From the NCBI RefSeq assembly GCF_001038625.1, contig NZ_CP011803.1, positions 3,534,001 to 3,598,000 on the forward strand: DNA of 64,000 nt. Reading direction: 5' to 3'. Of the stretch, positions 1-8,788 are shown piece by piece. Within the stretch, counting starts at the first letter, position 1, and each line of letters begins with the position of its first letter. The notes beneath the pieces were generated by a model. It was given only the letters and a program-made list of their open reading frames with translations. It did no database searches and had not been told where the DNA came from. The translations under genes were made by a program, and so were the position numbers. This stretch comes from Clostridium carboxidivorans P7. Lineage in GTDB: Bacteria; Bacillota; Clostridia; Clostridiales; Clostridiaceae.

Positions 1-156
1 GTTGGTAACTGTGCAGGGGGTGGAGCTAAAATATATTTGCTATCAAAACAAATAAGAGAGAATGCAGTAGATATTATTAATAAAACTACATATATAGAGT
101 TATCAAAAAGAGAAGATTTTCAGGAGTATTTCATAGATTCTATGATACTGGATTAA
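1..156 (+). CDS. RACo-like corrinoid-protein activator, C-terminal end (partial)
   Basis: An open frame runs from base 1 to a TAA at 154-156, giving the last 51 residues of a protein whose start lies outside the window. The end reads VGNCAGGGAKIYLLS, followed by a YIELSKREDFQEYF stretch. This matches the C-terminal signature of the DUF4445 / RACo family (ASKHA-fold ATPases that reductively reactivate Co(II) corrinoid proteins). The next gene is a UROD-family protein, the usual neighbour in corrinoid methyltransferase clusters, which supports the call. The usual small residue after GN is a Cys here. Function is inferred from this short tail only. Confidence 0.7.
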   Translation, partial: VGNCAGGGAKIYLLSKQIRENAVDIINKTTYIELSKREDFQEYFIDSMILD

Positions 157-264
157 TATCTTCAGTGATAGATGCAGAAAATCCCAAACAGAGAAAATAT
201 CTATTAGACATACATTTGGAACAATAAAGAGATACAAGCATAGAGGGGGGCGACAAACAACTTT

Positions 265-1173
265 ATGGATAAATATTGTAATTATAGCAAACGTGAAAGA
301 GTACTAAGGACAATCAGGCGTGAGAAAACAGATAGAATTCCTAAAGGAGAGCTTTGTATTACTGATTCTATTATTTCTCGTGAATTAAATTGCAGTAAAA
401 TTGGATTTGAAGAAAAACTTGCATTTATCGACCGACTCGGTCTTGACATTTTTACTGTTTCACCGATTTTTCCACATGACAAGAATAGATTACCAGAACC
501 GGATGAATATGAATGGCCCGATATTAAAAAATGGGCTAGTCAGACCTCGGTTTTTACCTTTGCACTAATTGACAGCGCATTTGAGACGGGCTTGCGGACA
601 TATGGCATGTTGGATTTTCTAACACTGCCGAAAGAATCTCCTGATGATCTAAAAAACTTTATCAGACAGGTTGAAAAACTGAATATTGCCACAATGAAAC
701 AAGCAGCCGACCAGGGTATAGATGGAATAATACTGGCAGATGATATCGCTTATGCAAATGGACTATTGACAAATCCAAATATTTTGAGAGAATATTTTTT
801 GCCTTCTTTGGCAAAACAAGTTGAAGAAATTACACATCTTGGACTTCCAGTCTTTTACCACTCGGACGGCAATTACCGTGAAATTATCCCTGATTTGATC
901 GATATGGGTATACAGGGGCTTCAATGCATTGAACAACGATGTGGTATGGACATTGCTGCTTTACAGAAGGAATATGGGGATTTGTTATGCTTGTGGGGAC
1001 ATATCGATACTGAAAACACACACAGTGCACATGATGTAGATTTTCTGAAAAACTTCTCAGCTTCTATACAAAGCCTCTCCGCTCGAAACGGAATCATATT
1101 GGGAACAAATTGCGGGCTCTATGAAGGTATTGATATAGAAGGATTGACAGCAATATACCGGACTTTGGAGTGA
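265..1173 (+). CDS. Uroporphyrinogen decarboxylase (UROD)-family methyltransferase-like protein
   Basis: 302 aa, shorter than the 330-370 aa usual for the family. The N-terminus has the SKRERVLRTIRREKTDRIP type of opening. Conserved blocks follow: DGIILADDIAY near residue 155, PVFYHSDGNYREIIPDL near 195, CLWGHID near 245 and NCGLYEGIDIEGL near the end. It belongs to the cobalamin/methyl-transfer branch of UROD proteins (MtaA/CmuA-like) rather than HemE. The zinc-binding H-x-C motif of MtaA is not visible; HSDG occupies that region. It follows a RACo-like gene, so a role in corrinoid-dependent demethylation is likely, but the substrate cannot be read. A G-rich stretch at 243-250 is rather far (14 nt) from the ATG. 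The gene looks less AT-rich than its neighbours. Confidence 0.75.
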   Translation: MDKYCNYSKRERVLRTIRREKTDRIPKGELCITDSIISRELNCSKIGFEEKLAFIDRLGLDIFTVSPIFPHDKNRLPEPDEYEWPDIKKWASQTSVFTFALIDSAFETGLRTYGMLDFLTLPKESPDDLKNFIRQVEKLNIATMKQAADQGIDGIILADDIAYANGLLTNPNILREYFLPSLAKQVEEITHLGLPVFYHSDGNYREIIPDLIDMGIQGLQCIEQRCGMDIAALQKEYGDLLCLWGHIDTENTHSAHDVDFLKNFSASIQSLSARNGIILGTNCGLYEGIDIEGLTAIYRTLE

Positions 1174-1315
1174 AATGAATAAACAGAAAACAAATTATTA
1201 TTATGTGATTTCAGGGATTATTACTGACAGGCTTCAGCAGATTTAGAATATTCATTCAAGATTATCCTTAGAAGGGGCTGCCGACAATGAAATATCACTT
1301 TCATAAGTTACGAAT

Positions 1316-1348
1316 AAAGTCCGGCAAGTTAATTTGCTGGGCTTTATA
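1316..1348 (+). terminator. Hairpin downstream of the UROD-family gene
   Basis: AAAGTCCGGCAA pairs with TTGCTGGGCTTT around a short AT loop, allowing G-U pairs. It lies about 145 bp after the stop of the UROD-family gene. The run of T after it is interrupted (ATATT), so terminator strength is uncertain. A further 8-bp inverted repeat (TACAAATT/AATTTGTA) lies at about 1355-1380. I see nothing else in the 1174-1451 gap. Confidence 0.45.
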
Positions 1349-1451
1349 TTGCTTACAAATTGTACATATATAATTTGTATAAACTAAATAGTATTAATAT
1401 TTTTTTCAACTAGGTCTTGATAATAAAAAAGAGTTCTTCTTCACAATATTA

Positions 1452-1811
1452 TTAATTACATATATCACAATAAGGGCACTTCCAAAATGTATCTTCTGAT
1501 TTATCTGGATGAATTTTATTATCAAGTTTCTGATTTTCACCAAACTCATGATAATCTCTACATTCTTCTTGAAACGCTGCTTTAGGTGAGTCAGCATAGC
1601 TATATTTAAATTTTTTATACTTCTCTCCAACATGTTGTTTAAGTCTTCCATTCAAATCAGAGTCAGCTCTTCCAACATATTCAACTATAAAATGATTATT
1701 CTCTTTATTAATATGTCCTAAAGCATAATTCCCAGGTGAATTTTTTGTTACTTGCTTGTCTATTGTTTCTGTATTTAAATCAAAAGAACCTCTCATTTCT
1801 AATGATGCCAT
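1452..1811 (-). CDS. GIY-YIG-like mini protein with C-terminal CxxCxxC
   Basis: 119 aa. Residues about 28-95 resemble a GIY-YIG nuclease core: GNYALG, then EYVGRADSDLNGRLKQH, where the family has its strand, catalytic Arg and helix, then an EECRDYHEFG segment carrying a Glu. The first Tyr pair is not canonical (NYALG), so activity is doubtful. The protein ends with CPYCDICN, a possible zinc-binding cysteine cluster. The start is supported by GGGAGATGAT just upstream. It stands alone, divergent from the 85-aa/yidC pair. It could act on DNA (repair or a mobile-element leftover) or be a degenerate relative. The fold assignment is by motif only. Confidence 0.5.
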   Translation of the reverse strand: MASLEMRGSFDLNTETIDKQVTKNSPGNYALGHINKENNHFIVEYVGRADSDLNGRLKQHVGEKYKKFKYSYADSPKAAFQEECRDYHEFGENQKLDNKIHPDKSEDTFWKCPYCDICN

Positions 1812-2000
1812 AATATCATCTCCCTTTATATTAAACTTCTACAAAAGTATAATAATACCCTCTAATTTTCATTCGTATTGTTTTACTAAAAAAGGTACTC
1901 ATTTTAATATTCATTAATAATCTCTAATATTCAAACTACCACTACTATACCTTGTATCACATACTACTAAAACTTTTAAGTAAAATTTTAACAAATATGC

Positions 2001-2029
2001 TTGCTTTATTAAAATTTCAATGATATAAT
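2001..2029 (+). promoter_or_regulatory. SigmaA-type promoter for the 85-aa gene and yidC
   Basis: TTGCTT at 2001-2006, 17 nt, then TATAAT at 2024-2029, about 38 bp before the first start codon. Confidence 0.6.
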
Positions 2030-2067
2030 GCAAATAGTTAACAATACCATTTAAGGAGATAGTGTCA

Positions 2068-2325
2068 ATGAGATTAAATGTTTTAAACTTAATACAAATT
2101 GTATTTTTGTTTATTTGTATTTCAAGTATATTCTCATATATAATATACTCTTATAAAAAATACACAAAGCATATTTATATAGATATTTGTTCAGCTCTTA
2201 ATACAAAAGCTGTTAAATATATTGAAAAACTACATATAGAAGATTATTCAGCTTTTGAAAAATATAATATTTGGAGATTTTGTGTGCATTTTAAAAATAT
2301 TGTTTCACTAAAACTTATCTTTTAA
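2068..2325 (+). CDS. Small hypothetical protein with one N-terminal membrane segment
   Basis: 85 aa when read from the ATG at 2068. A GTG two codons upstream (2062) is only 3 nt after GGAG and is unlikely. Residues about 5-28 form a hydrophobic segment (IQIVFLFICISSIFSYIIY), followed by a basic, Tyr/Lys-rich tail (SYKKYTKHIYID). It lies 23 bp before the YidC-type gene and shares its promoter, so it may be a partner or substrate of that insertase. I do not recognise the family. Confidence 0.55.
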   Translation: MRLNVLNLIQIVFLFICISSIFSYIIYSYKKYTKHIYIDICSALNTKAVKYIEKLHIEDYSAFEKYNIWRFCVHFKNIVSLKLIF

Positions 2326-2348
2326 TTAATAAACAAGGAGAGATTTTA

Positions 2349-3002
2349 ATGAACATTATTTTTAACCTTTTCAACCAAATATTAAGTAGTATTTTCAATT
2401 TCACTGGAGATTGGGGTATTTCCATAATTTTTTTAACTATATTAGTAAGGATAATACTCATACCATTTTCCATAAAACAAAAATCTGAAATGTATAATCA
2501 GCAAAGAATATCACAAAAGATTCAAGATATAAAAAGTAAGTATAAAAATAACGAGAAAAGAATTAAAGAAGAAACTATTAAATATGAGCAGCAGCTTGCT
2601 AAGAGCACTTTAGGATGTCTAGTTACCTTTATACAGCTGCCAATACTTTTCACTTTATATAATGTAGTGATGAAAATGCCAGTACAAGTTGGCACAATTA
2701 TTCTACCTTGGGTTTCAAGTATTAAACTGTCTGATAGTTACTATGTCGTTCCAATTATATATGGTTTAATTTCTATATGCCCGCAGCTTATTACTAATTT
2801 GGATTATTTCAAAGTGTTAAAGGAAGTTAAACTTTCTAAAACAAATTTAATTATAACTAGTATATTCAGCATATTAATAACTATAAAAGCTCCAATAGCA
2901 CTTGGATTATACTTCATAACTACAAGTTTATTTACTTTATTTGAGGAAATAGGCTATAGACTTTATATAAAAAAGTTTAGTGCAGCTTCAAGTAATTGTT
3001 AG
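2349..3002 (+). CDS. yidC: YidC/Oxa1-family membrane protein insertase
   Basis: 217 aa, the size of the minimal Gram-positive YidC core. TM1 contains the conserved Arg (TILVRIILIPFSIKQ) that lines the hydrophilic groove. It is followed by a charged cytoplasmic coiled-coil hairpin (residues about 45-80, rich in Lys/Glu/Gln) and about four more membrane spans, including TFIQLPILFTLY and APIALGLYFITTSLF. There is no N-terminal signal peptide or lipobox, unlike the housekeeping SpoIIIJ-type YidC, so this is probably a second, accessory copy. AAGGAG precedes the ATG. Its context (a small membrane protein, not rnpA/rpmH) also argues against the housekeeping copy. Confidence 0.85.
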   Translation: MNIIFNLFNQILSSIFNFTGDWGISIIFLTILVRIILIPFSIKQKSEMYNQQRISQKIQDIKSKYKNNEKRIKEETIKYEQQLAKSTLGCLVTFIQLPILFTLYNVVMKMPVQVGTIILPWVSSIKLSDSYYVVPIIYGLISICPQLITNLDYFKVLKEVKLSKTNLIITSIFSILITIKAPIALGLYFITTSLFTLFEEIGYRLYIKKFSAASSNC

Positions 3003-3031
3003 ATTTATGCAATGAGCAAATAATTAAAATT

Positions 3032-3318
3032 ATGCGACGTAATGGTGCAGTGGAAGTTTGAATTTTAACTTTCATTCCGTGATATATGATAAGGGTGTCA
3101 TCACGGCTAAATGTTTTAATTATTCTAAAGCTCGAAATTTTTGAAAGCCTAAGAACTTTGTCAAACTCGGTTTCCTCAAACAGGACTAAAGTTCTAAGAC
3201 TTTCAAAAATTTTGAGCTAAGAATAATAATAAAACAATTTAGCTAATGTGATGACACCCTTATCATATATCACTGCATAAAAGTTAAAATTCAAACTAGT
3301 CACTTCAAGTGTACGCAT
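3032..3318. repeat. Large imperfect palindrome (MITE-like, no ORF)
   Basis: The left and right halves of this 287-bp stretch are near-complementary. TGAATTTTAACTTT near 3059 pairs with AAAGTTAAAATTCA near 3281, GATAAGGGTGTCATCA with TGATGACACCCTTATC, and AAATTTTTGAAAG with CTTTCAAAAATTT. The ends are ATGCG and CGCAT. The centre is a loop of about 30 nt near 3160-3190. No coding sequence or clear target-site duplication is visible. It fills most of the 447-bp gap between yidC and hutG. The rest (3319-3449) holds nothing recognisable except a 14-nt match to the element at 16349-16620. Confidence 0.7.
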
Positions 3319-3449
3319 CTAATTGAATTGTTATAGGTGAGTTTTCCTTCACAGCATATATCAGCCGGAATACAGTTGAAAGTTACTTCGCTTACGTTGC
3401 AATATGCTCAAATTACAAGGTAAAATTTTATCATATTATTACCCCACCA

Positions 3450-4466
3450 TTAATAGTATGATAAATTATTATTCTTAGCTAAAGCTGTAACTACTGAAAA
3501 TATTATGACTGCTGCTAAATTTGCAGTGTTATTATCTTGATCAAATCTTGGGGATACTTCAGCTATATCAAAGCTTATTACTTTATTGGATTTTAAAATA
3601 TGTTTAATGAACTTTAACACTATTTCAGGATCTAATCCTAATGACTGTGATGCACTTACTCCTGGAGCAAAAGCAGAAGAAAATACATCTGAACACACAG
3701 TTATATAAATGTGTTCTTGATCCTTCATAAAATTATCTAACTTATCTAACTGATCAAAAATATTGTTTCCTGAAATATCCTTTGCCAAAACATAGCTTAC
3801 ATTAAGCTTATCTGCAGTTTTAAATAATTCCACAGTATTACTGTGCTTTTGAATTCCAATACAAAAATAATTATATTTTAATTCCTTTTCTTTACAAATA
3901 TCTGATATTTGCCTAAACATAGTTCCTGAAGTTCCCCCATTTTCATAAGGTCTAATATCAAAATGAGCATCAAAATTTATAATTCCTATATTAGGTTTAT
4001 TCTCACTTTTTAATAAGCTGTTTACTATTCCATTATAATGTCCAAAGGCAACCTCGTGTCCTCCACCTAAAACTATAGGAAAAAGATTTAAAGATAATAT
4101 TTTTGATACTGCTTCCGAAAGTAAACTTTGACTTTCCTCTAAACTTATACCATCACAAAATACATTCCCTGCATCGAAAAGTTTAACATCCTTTGCAAAA
4201 TCACAAGGCAAACCACTTAATTCTTTTCTAATGCTTTTAGGTCCATTAACAGCTCCAACTCTGCCTTTATTTCGTTTAATTCCTTCGTCACAACAAAAAC
4301 CAATAAAAGCAAAACCCAACTTTCCATTAAAAGGAACCAAATCTTCTTTCCTTAAATCAATACATTTAACCCATTGATGCCATCTAAATGCATCAAAATT
4401 AGTTTCACTATCAATTCTTCCTTCCCAATCTGTTTCTTCTTTAATTCTATAATTTTTACTAAACAT
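3450..4466 (-). CDS. hutG: Formimidoylglutamase-like arginase-family hydrolase
   Basis: 338 aa, ureohydrolase (arginase/agmatinase/HutG) fold. Metal-binding motifs are present: GGGHE near residue 133, NFDAHFDIRP near 167, and a CSDVFSSAFAPGVSA block near 258, replacing the SxDxDxxD motif of arginases as in HutG-type members. The family hydrolyses N-formimino-glutamate to formamide and glutamate in histidine degradation. An arginase or agmatinase role is less likely from the third motif. No other hut genes are nearby. The start overlaps the end of the upstream MocR gene by 8 bp, so the two are co-transcribed and the regulator probably controls this enzyme or shares its substrate class. Confidence 0.75.
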   Translation of the reverse strand: MFSKNYRIKEETDWEGRIDSETNFDAFRWHQWVKCIDLRKEDLVPFNGKLGFAFIGFCCDEGIKRNKGRVGAVNGPKSIRKELSGLPCDFAKDVKLFDAGNVFCDGISLEESQSLLSEAVSKILSLNLFPIVLGGGHEVAFGHYNGIVNSLLKSENKPNIGIINFDAHFDIRPYENGGTSGTMFRQISDICKEKELKYNYFCIGIQKHSNTVELFKTADKLNVSYVLAKDISGNNIFDQLDKLDNFMKDQEHIYITVCSDVFSSAFAPGVSASQSLGLDPEIVLKFIKHILKSNKVISFDIAEVSPRFDQDNNTANLAAVIIFSVVTALAKNNNLSYY

Positions 4467-5925
4467 TTTCTTTCCCCCTAGTTTCTTTCATTAAGTTTTC
4501 AACTTCACTACCAATTATTTTAAATCCTATTTTTATTTCCTCTTTTGTTACTCTAGAAAATCCTAATCTAAATGTATCAGAGCCTTTATTATCTGTATAA
4601 AAAATATCCCCTGGTGTAAATATAACGCCCTTGTTACAACATCTATCTAATAGTTTTCTAGAGTTGATTCCATTAACTTTTATGAATATATGCAATCCTC
4701 CTTCTCCCATAACCTGGCCTGATGAAATATACTTTTTGGCACATTCAATTGCAAATTCATATTTTTCTCTATAGACTTTTCTAGCTTTTTTTATATACTT
4801 TTCAAAATTTCCACCCTGTAAGTAATCGTAGAACACAGCTTGATCTAAAAATGAGGTATGAATATTTCTACTTCTTTTCACACTTTCTAAATATCCTATA
4901 ATATTTTCATCACCTAAAATCCATCCAATTCTTATACCAGGAAAAAGTACTTTTGAAAAGCTTCCTATATATATTACACTATTTCCTTCTCCACACAATG
5001 CTGCTATTGGAGCAACATGTGCTCCTGTATATCTAAGTTCTTCATTAAATCCATCTTCTATTATTGGAATATTGTACTTTTTCAACAATTTATAAAGCTT
5101 AACTCTTTTTTCTGGTGACATTACAATTCCTGTAGGATTGTGATAGGATGGAATAAAATAAGAAAGTGCAAATTTATCTTTTTCAAGTTTTTTCTCTAGT
5201 TTTTTTATACTTATCCCATCAATATCCATATCCACGCCTTCAATAGTTAATCCATGAAGCTTCATTATTTTTATTGCTGTATTGTGAGTAGGATTTTCGC
5301 AAAGCACTTTATCATTTGTCTTTGTAAGAGACGATAATATTATATCAAAACCTTCAGTAAAACCATTGGTTATTAATATATCCTTGCCTTTTATGTTAAT
5401 TCCTTTATTTTTCATATATTTAAGAAGATAATTAATTAATGGTCTATAACCTTGAGCATACCCATAATTTAATATTTTTTCACCTTCTATAGACATACGA
5501 TTTAAAAAAGCTTTTTTAAATTCTTCCACATCAAAAAGATTTTCATCTGGTGCTATGCTTTTAAAGGATATCATTCCTTTTTTCCACTTAGCCTCATGTT
5601 TTACAATATCAAGGCTTTCAGAAGCTCTTGCATAATCATTTATCAAGGCGTTCCAATTTACATTCCACTTTTCCTGCATTTCTACATGAATTTCACATAC
5701 AAATGCGCCTTTTCCTTTTTTAATAGATATAAATCCCTCATCCTCCAAAAATTCATAAGCATATATAATAGTATTTCTACTTACTTTCATAATAGATGAC
5801 ATTTCTCTTGTAGAAGGCAGCTTTTCTCCACTTTGGAGCATGCCTCCAAGTATCATTTCCTTAATATAATCCTTAATTTGTATATATACAGGTACTTCTT
5901 TATTAAACTTTATATCTGAAAACAT
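4459..5925 (-). CDS. MocR-family transcriptional regulator (GntR HTH + aminotransferase domain)
   Basis: 488 aa. Residues about 10-80 are a GntR winged helix (VPVYIQIKDYIKEMI, then STREMSSIMKVSRNTIIYAYEFL). Residues about 110-480 are a fold-type I aminotransferase-like domain with the PLP-lysine motif IGSFSKVLFPGIRIGW and the NPTG motif YHNPTGIV. MocR proteins bind PLP and sometimes amino acids or amines to regulate adjacent metabolic genes (PdxR, GabR, TauR). Here the adjacent gene is hutG, overlapping by 8 bp. The inducer cannot be told. Confidence 0.9.
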   Translation of the reverse strand: MFSDIKFNKEVPVYIQIKDYIKEMILGGMLQSGEKLPSTREMSSIMKVSRNTIIYAYEFLEDEGFISIKKGKGAFVCEIHVEMQEKWNVNWNALINDYARASESLDIVKHEAKWKKGMISFKSIAPDENLFDVEEFKKAFLNRMSIEGEKILNYGYAQGYRPLINYLLKYMKNKGINIKGKDILITNGFTEGFDIILSSLTKTNDKVLCENPTHNTAIKIMKLHGLTIEGVDMDIDGISIKKLEKKLEKDKFALSYFIPSYHNPTGIVMSPEKRVKLYKLLKKYNIPIIEDGFNEELRYTGAHVAPIAALCGEGNSVIYIGSFSKVLFPGIRIGWILGDENIIGYLESVKRSRNIHTSFLDQAVFYDYLQGGNFEKYIKKARKVYREKYEFAIECAKKYISSGQVMGEGGLHIFIKVNGINSRKLLDRCCNKGVIFTPGDIFYTDNKGSDTFRLGFSRVTKEEIKIGFKIIGSEVENLMKETRGKENV

Positions 5926-5971
5926 AGTTTCACCTCTAAAATATATTCTTACATAAATTTAAGGATAAATA

Positions 5972-6006
5972 AAGAGGCTAACACACTAATTAGTGCATCA
6001 GCCCCC
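5972..6006 (-). terminator. Terminator of metNIQ
   Basis: GGCTGATGCACTAATTAG pairs through the self-complementary CACTAATTAGTG core with GTGTTAGCC, about 16 nt past the metQ stop, and is followed by TCTTTATTTA on the minus strand. Confidence 0.75.
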
Positions 6007-6018
6007 TAAACCTAAATA

Positions 6019-6840
6019 TTAAAATGATGGAATTATACTTCCTTTATATTTTTCTTCTATGAACTTTTTGATTTCTGGTGAATTAAGTGCTTTAGATAAA
6101 GCTTTTATAGAATCTTTATCCTTATCCTTAGTTCTTACTGCAAGTACATTAGCATATGGTGAATCCTTTGGTTCTATAGCAATAGCATCCTTTGTAGGAT
6201 TTAAATTTGCTTGAAGAGCATAATTTGCATTTATAACAGCTGCATCTACATCACCTAAAACTCTTGGAAGTTGAGGTGCATCTAATTCTTTTATTTTGAT
6301 ATTTTTCTTATTTTCAGTTATATCTGCTTTTGAAATAAGTTCACCATCTTTTACTTTAATAAGTCCTGCATTTTGAAGTACTTTTAAAGCTCTAGATCCA
6401 TTTGTTGGATCATTAGGTATAGCAATTTCTGCACCATCTTTTATATCAGCTATCTTTTTAACCTTATTTGAATATACTCCCATTGGTTCAAGATGAACTT
6501 TTGTAGTATAAGATAACTCAGTATGTTTTTCTTTATTAAACTGTTCTAAGTAAGGTATGTGTTGATAAAAATTTGCATCTAATTGTCCTTCATTTAAAGA
6601 AGTATTTGGTGTTACATAGTCTGTAAATTCAACAATTTGAAGATCATAACCTTCTTTTTGTAATATTGGTTTTACTTGTTTTAATATTTCTGCATGTGGC
6701 ACTGGTGTAGCACCTACTTTTATTACTTTTTTATCCTTGCTTGTGCTGCTTGAAGCATCTCCACTTTTAGCACCACAGCCTGCTAATGATAAAACAACAA
6801 GTGATGATAGTATTAAAGATATTATTTTTTTCTTTTTCAT
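6019..6840 (-). CDS. metQ: Methionine ABC transporter substrate-binding lipoprotein MetQ
   Basis: 273 aa. A lipoprotein signal (MKKKKIISLILSSLVVLSLAGC) ends in the lipobox LAGC. The mature part is the NlpA family: KVGATPVPHAEILKQVKP, FTDYVTPNTSLNEGQLDANFYQH and IPNDPTNGSRALKVLQ are hallmark stretches of MetQ. It binds D/L-methionine outside the membrane and delivers it to MetI. It is the last gene of metN-metI-metQ, 50 bp after metI. The S-box leader supports methionine rather than another NlpA ligand. Confidence 0.95.
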   Translation of the reverse strand: MKKKKIISLILSSLVVLSLAGCGAKSGDASSSTSKDKKVIKVGATPVPHAEILKQVKPILQKEGYDLQIVEFTDYVTPNTSLNEGQLDANFYQHIPYLEQFNKEKHTELSYTTKVHLEPMGVYSNKVKKIADIKDGAEIAIPNDPTNGSRALKVLQNAGLIKVKDGELISKADITENKKNIKIKELDAPQLPRVLGDVDAAVINANYALQANLNPTKDAIAIEPKDSPYANVLAVRTKDKDKDSIKALSKALNSPEIKKFIEEKYKGSIIPSF

Positions 6841-6890
6841 TTTTATTACCCCCGCTTAATTATATTTTTATTTTGTTATTTAAAATAATG

Positions 6891-7535
6891 TTATTTACTT
6901 AATTTTCTATAAATAAATGTACCTAAACTTTGAAAAACCTGAACAAGTACTATTAAGATTACAACAGTGTAAATCATTATATCTGTTTTAAATCTATAGT
7001 ATCCATAGTTAATAGCTACATTTCCGAGGCCACCTCCACCAATAGCTCCTGCCATAGCAGAGTAACCAACTACACTAATAACTGTTAAAGTTATTCCTAA
7101 TATTATAGAAGGAAATGCTTCCTTTAATATAACTTTATATATTATTTGCCAGTTACTTGACCCAAAGGATTTTGCTGCTTCTATTACACCATTGTCTACT
7201 TCTTTCATGGAAGATTCTATTACTCTAGCTGCAAACGGTGCTGCTGCTATTGTCAAAGGAACTATAGCTGCATTTGTTCCTATACTTGTCCCAACTATTA
7301 ATTTTGTCAGTGGAAATATAGAAATCATCAATATCAAAAATGGGAAGGAACGTAAAGTATTTATTATAAAATCTAATGTCTTATATACAACTTTATTAGG
7401 TTTCAATCCACCTTCATCTGTTAATACAAGTATAATTGCTGGTATAAATCCTATAGCCACTGCTAAAAAAGTAGATATTAAAACCATTTGTACTGTTTCC
7501 AATAATGCTGGAAGTAATATTTCATTAATCATCAT
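6891..7535 (-). CDS. metI: Methionine ABC transporter permease MetI
   Basis: 214 aa from the ATG at 7535. A TTG two codons upstream is only 3 nt from GGAGG and is not used. It has five membrane segments and the EAA loop EAAKSFGSSNWQI near residue 120 that docks on MetN. It overlaps the 3' end of metN by 11 bp, which implies translational coupling. It forms the translocation channel for methionine import. Confidence 0.93.
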   Translation of the reverse strand: MMINEILLPALLETVQMVLISTFLAVAIGFIPAIILVLTDEGGLKPNKVVYKTLDFIINTLRSFPFLILMISIFPLTKLIVGTSIGTNAAIVPLTIAAAPFAARVIESSMKEVDNGVIEAAKSFGSSNWQIIYKVILKEAFPSIILGITLTVISVVGYSAMAGAIGGGGLGNVAINYGYYRFKTDIMIYTVVILIVLVQVFQSLGTFIYRKLSK

Positions 7536-8493
7536 TTTCAATCACCTCCCAAATTATAGACTTTGAATCTAAAAATTTGCATATATTTTCTTTATACTGT
7601 TCATTTGTATTTATAACAAGTGATCCTAAAACATTGTCTCTGAACTTTTCAAGCTTTCCCCATACTATAGAAAAATCTATATCAAGCTCTCTAGCTATTG
7701 AAGTTATAATACACTGCTGGCTGTACTCTTTTGGGAAAAATATTTTTATATTCACTCCACTTTCAGGAAGCACTTCATTTTCACCTAATAGCTTCTGTAA
7801 ATCTTTATCTGGTTTTAAGAACAACTCTTCTACAGTACCTTCACCTTTTATTTCTCCCTTTTCCATAAGTGCAACCCTATTACATATTTCTTTAACTACT
7901 TCCATTTGATGTGTAACTAAAACCACTGTAATATTTAATTCTTCATTTATTTTCTTTATAAGTTCTAATATGGATTTTGTAGTATTAGGATCTAATGCTG
8001 ATGTAGCTTCATCACATAATAGTATTTCTGGATCTAAAGCTAACGCCCTTGCTATACCAACTCTTTGTTTTTGTCCACCACTTAAATCTTTAGGCATACT
8101 GTGAATTTTATCTTCAAGTCCTACTAACTTAACTAAATTGGTTACTTTTTTTTCTATGTAAGCTTTATCAAAATTCCATACTTCTAAAGGAAGTGCTATA
8201 TTATCAAATACATTTTTTCTATTTAGCAGGTTGAAATTCTGAAATATCATACCTAACTTTTTTCTCATAGTCTTTACTTCTTTTTCACTTAATTCTTTTA
8301 ATTCATTCCCCATAATAGTTACACTTCCACTATCATAAGTTTCCAAAGCATTCAAACATCTTAAAAGTGTAGACTTTCCAGCTCCACTATGTCCTACAAT
8401 ACCTACAATGTCACCTTTTTTTACATGCAAATTTATATTTTTAAGCACTTGGTTGCCAGAAAAACTTTTATTTACATTTACTAATTTAATCAT
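7525..8493 (-). CDS. metN: Methionine ABC transporter ATP-binding protein MetN
   Basis: 322 aa. The ABC ATPase has Walker A GHSGAGKST near residue 34, signature LSGGQKQR near 139, Walker B ILLCDEATSALDP near 157 and an H-loop VTHQM. Residues about 245-322 form the C-terminal NIL regulatory domain (ARELDIDFSIVWGKLE) that senses intracellular methionine and trans-inhibits uptake. It is first in metNIQ, about 110 bp downstream of the riboswitch terminator. Confidence 0.95.
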   Translation of the reverse strand: MIKLVNVNKSFSGNQVLKNINLHVKKGDIVGIVGHSGAGKSTLLRCLNALETYDSGSVTIMGNELKELSEKEVKTMRKKLGMIFQNFNLLNRKNVFDNIALPLEVWNFDKAYIEKKVTNLVKLVGLEDKIHSMPKDLSGGQKQRVGIARALALDPEILLCDEATSALDPNTTKSILELIKKINEELNITVVLVTHQMEVVKEICNRVALMEKGEIKGEGTVEELFLKPDKDLQKLLGENEVLPESGVNIKIFFPKEYSQQCIITSIARELDIDFSIVWGKLEKFRDNVLGSLVINTNEQYKENICKFLDSKSIIWEVIENDD

Positions 8494-8604
8494 TGGCCAT
8501 TTCCTTTCTTCTATAAATTTATCACTTTAATTCGTTATAACTGTGATTAGTTAAATCGCAGTAGTTACAAAAACTATATGTCCCATATAACCTTCTTAAG
8601 ACAA

Positions 8605-8765
8605 AAATTAAAGCCCGAGGAAAAACCTCGAGCTATTACTCTTAATTTAACCTCTCATCTCTCAGCTTGCGCCGCAGGAGTTAGCACCAATATACCATAA
8701 AAATATGATACTGGTTGCTGGGTTTCATCGGGCCAGTCCCTCCACCACTCTTGATAAGTGCGAAA
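8605..8765 (-). promoter_or_regulatory. SAM-I (S-box) riboswitch with intrinsic terminator
   Basis: Read on the minus strand, the region contains the S-box consensus CTTATCAAGAGTGGTGGAGG, then GACTGGCCCGATGAAACC, CAGCAACC, TTGGTGCTAACTCC and CTGAGAGATGAGAGG. These are the P1-P4 and kink-turn elements of the aptamer (about 8651-8762). Downstream, AGCTCGAGG-TTTTT-CCTCGGGCT (8612-8634) followed by T-rich sequence is the expression-platform terminator. SAM binding would stop transcription into metNIQ. Confidence 0.97.
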
Positions 8766-8788
8766 TTTATATTCAATTTATGTTTTAA

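Noticed and set aside
153-229. Short frame between the RACo-like end and the UROD-family gene (LISSVIDAENPKQRKYLL...)
   Set aside because: It is about 24 codons long, has no start codon or SD and overlaps the previous stop; at most a decayed remnant.
1406-1651. Open frame of 81 aa on the minus strand
   Set aside because: It overlaps the GIY-YIG-like gene in another frame, has low-complexity Ile/Lys/Asn content and no SD.
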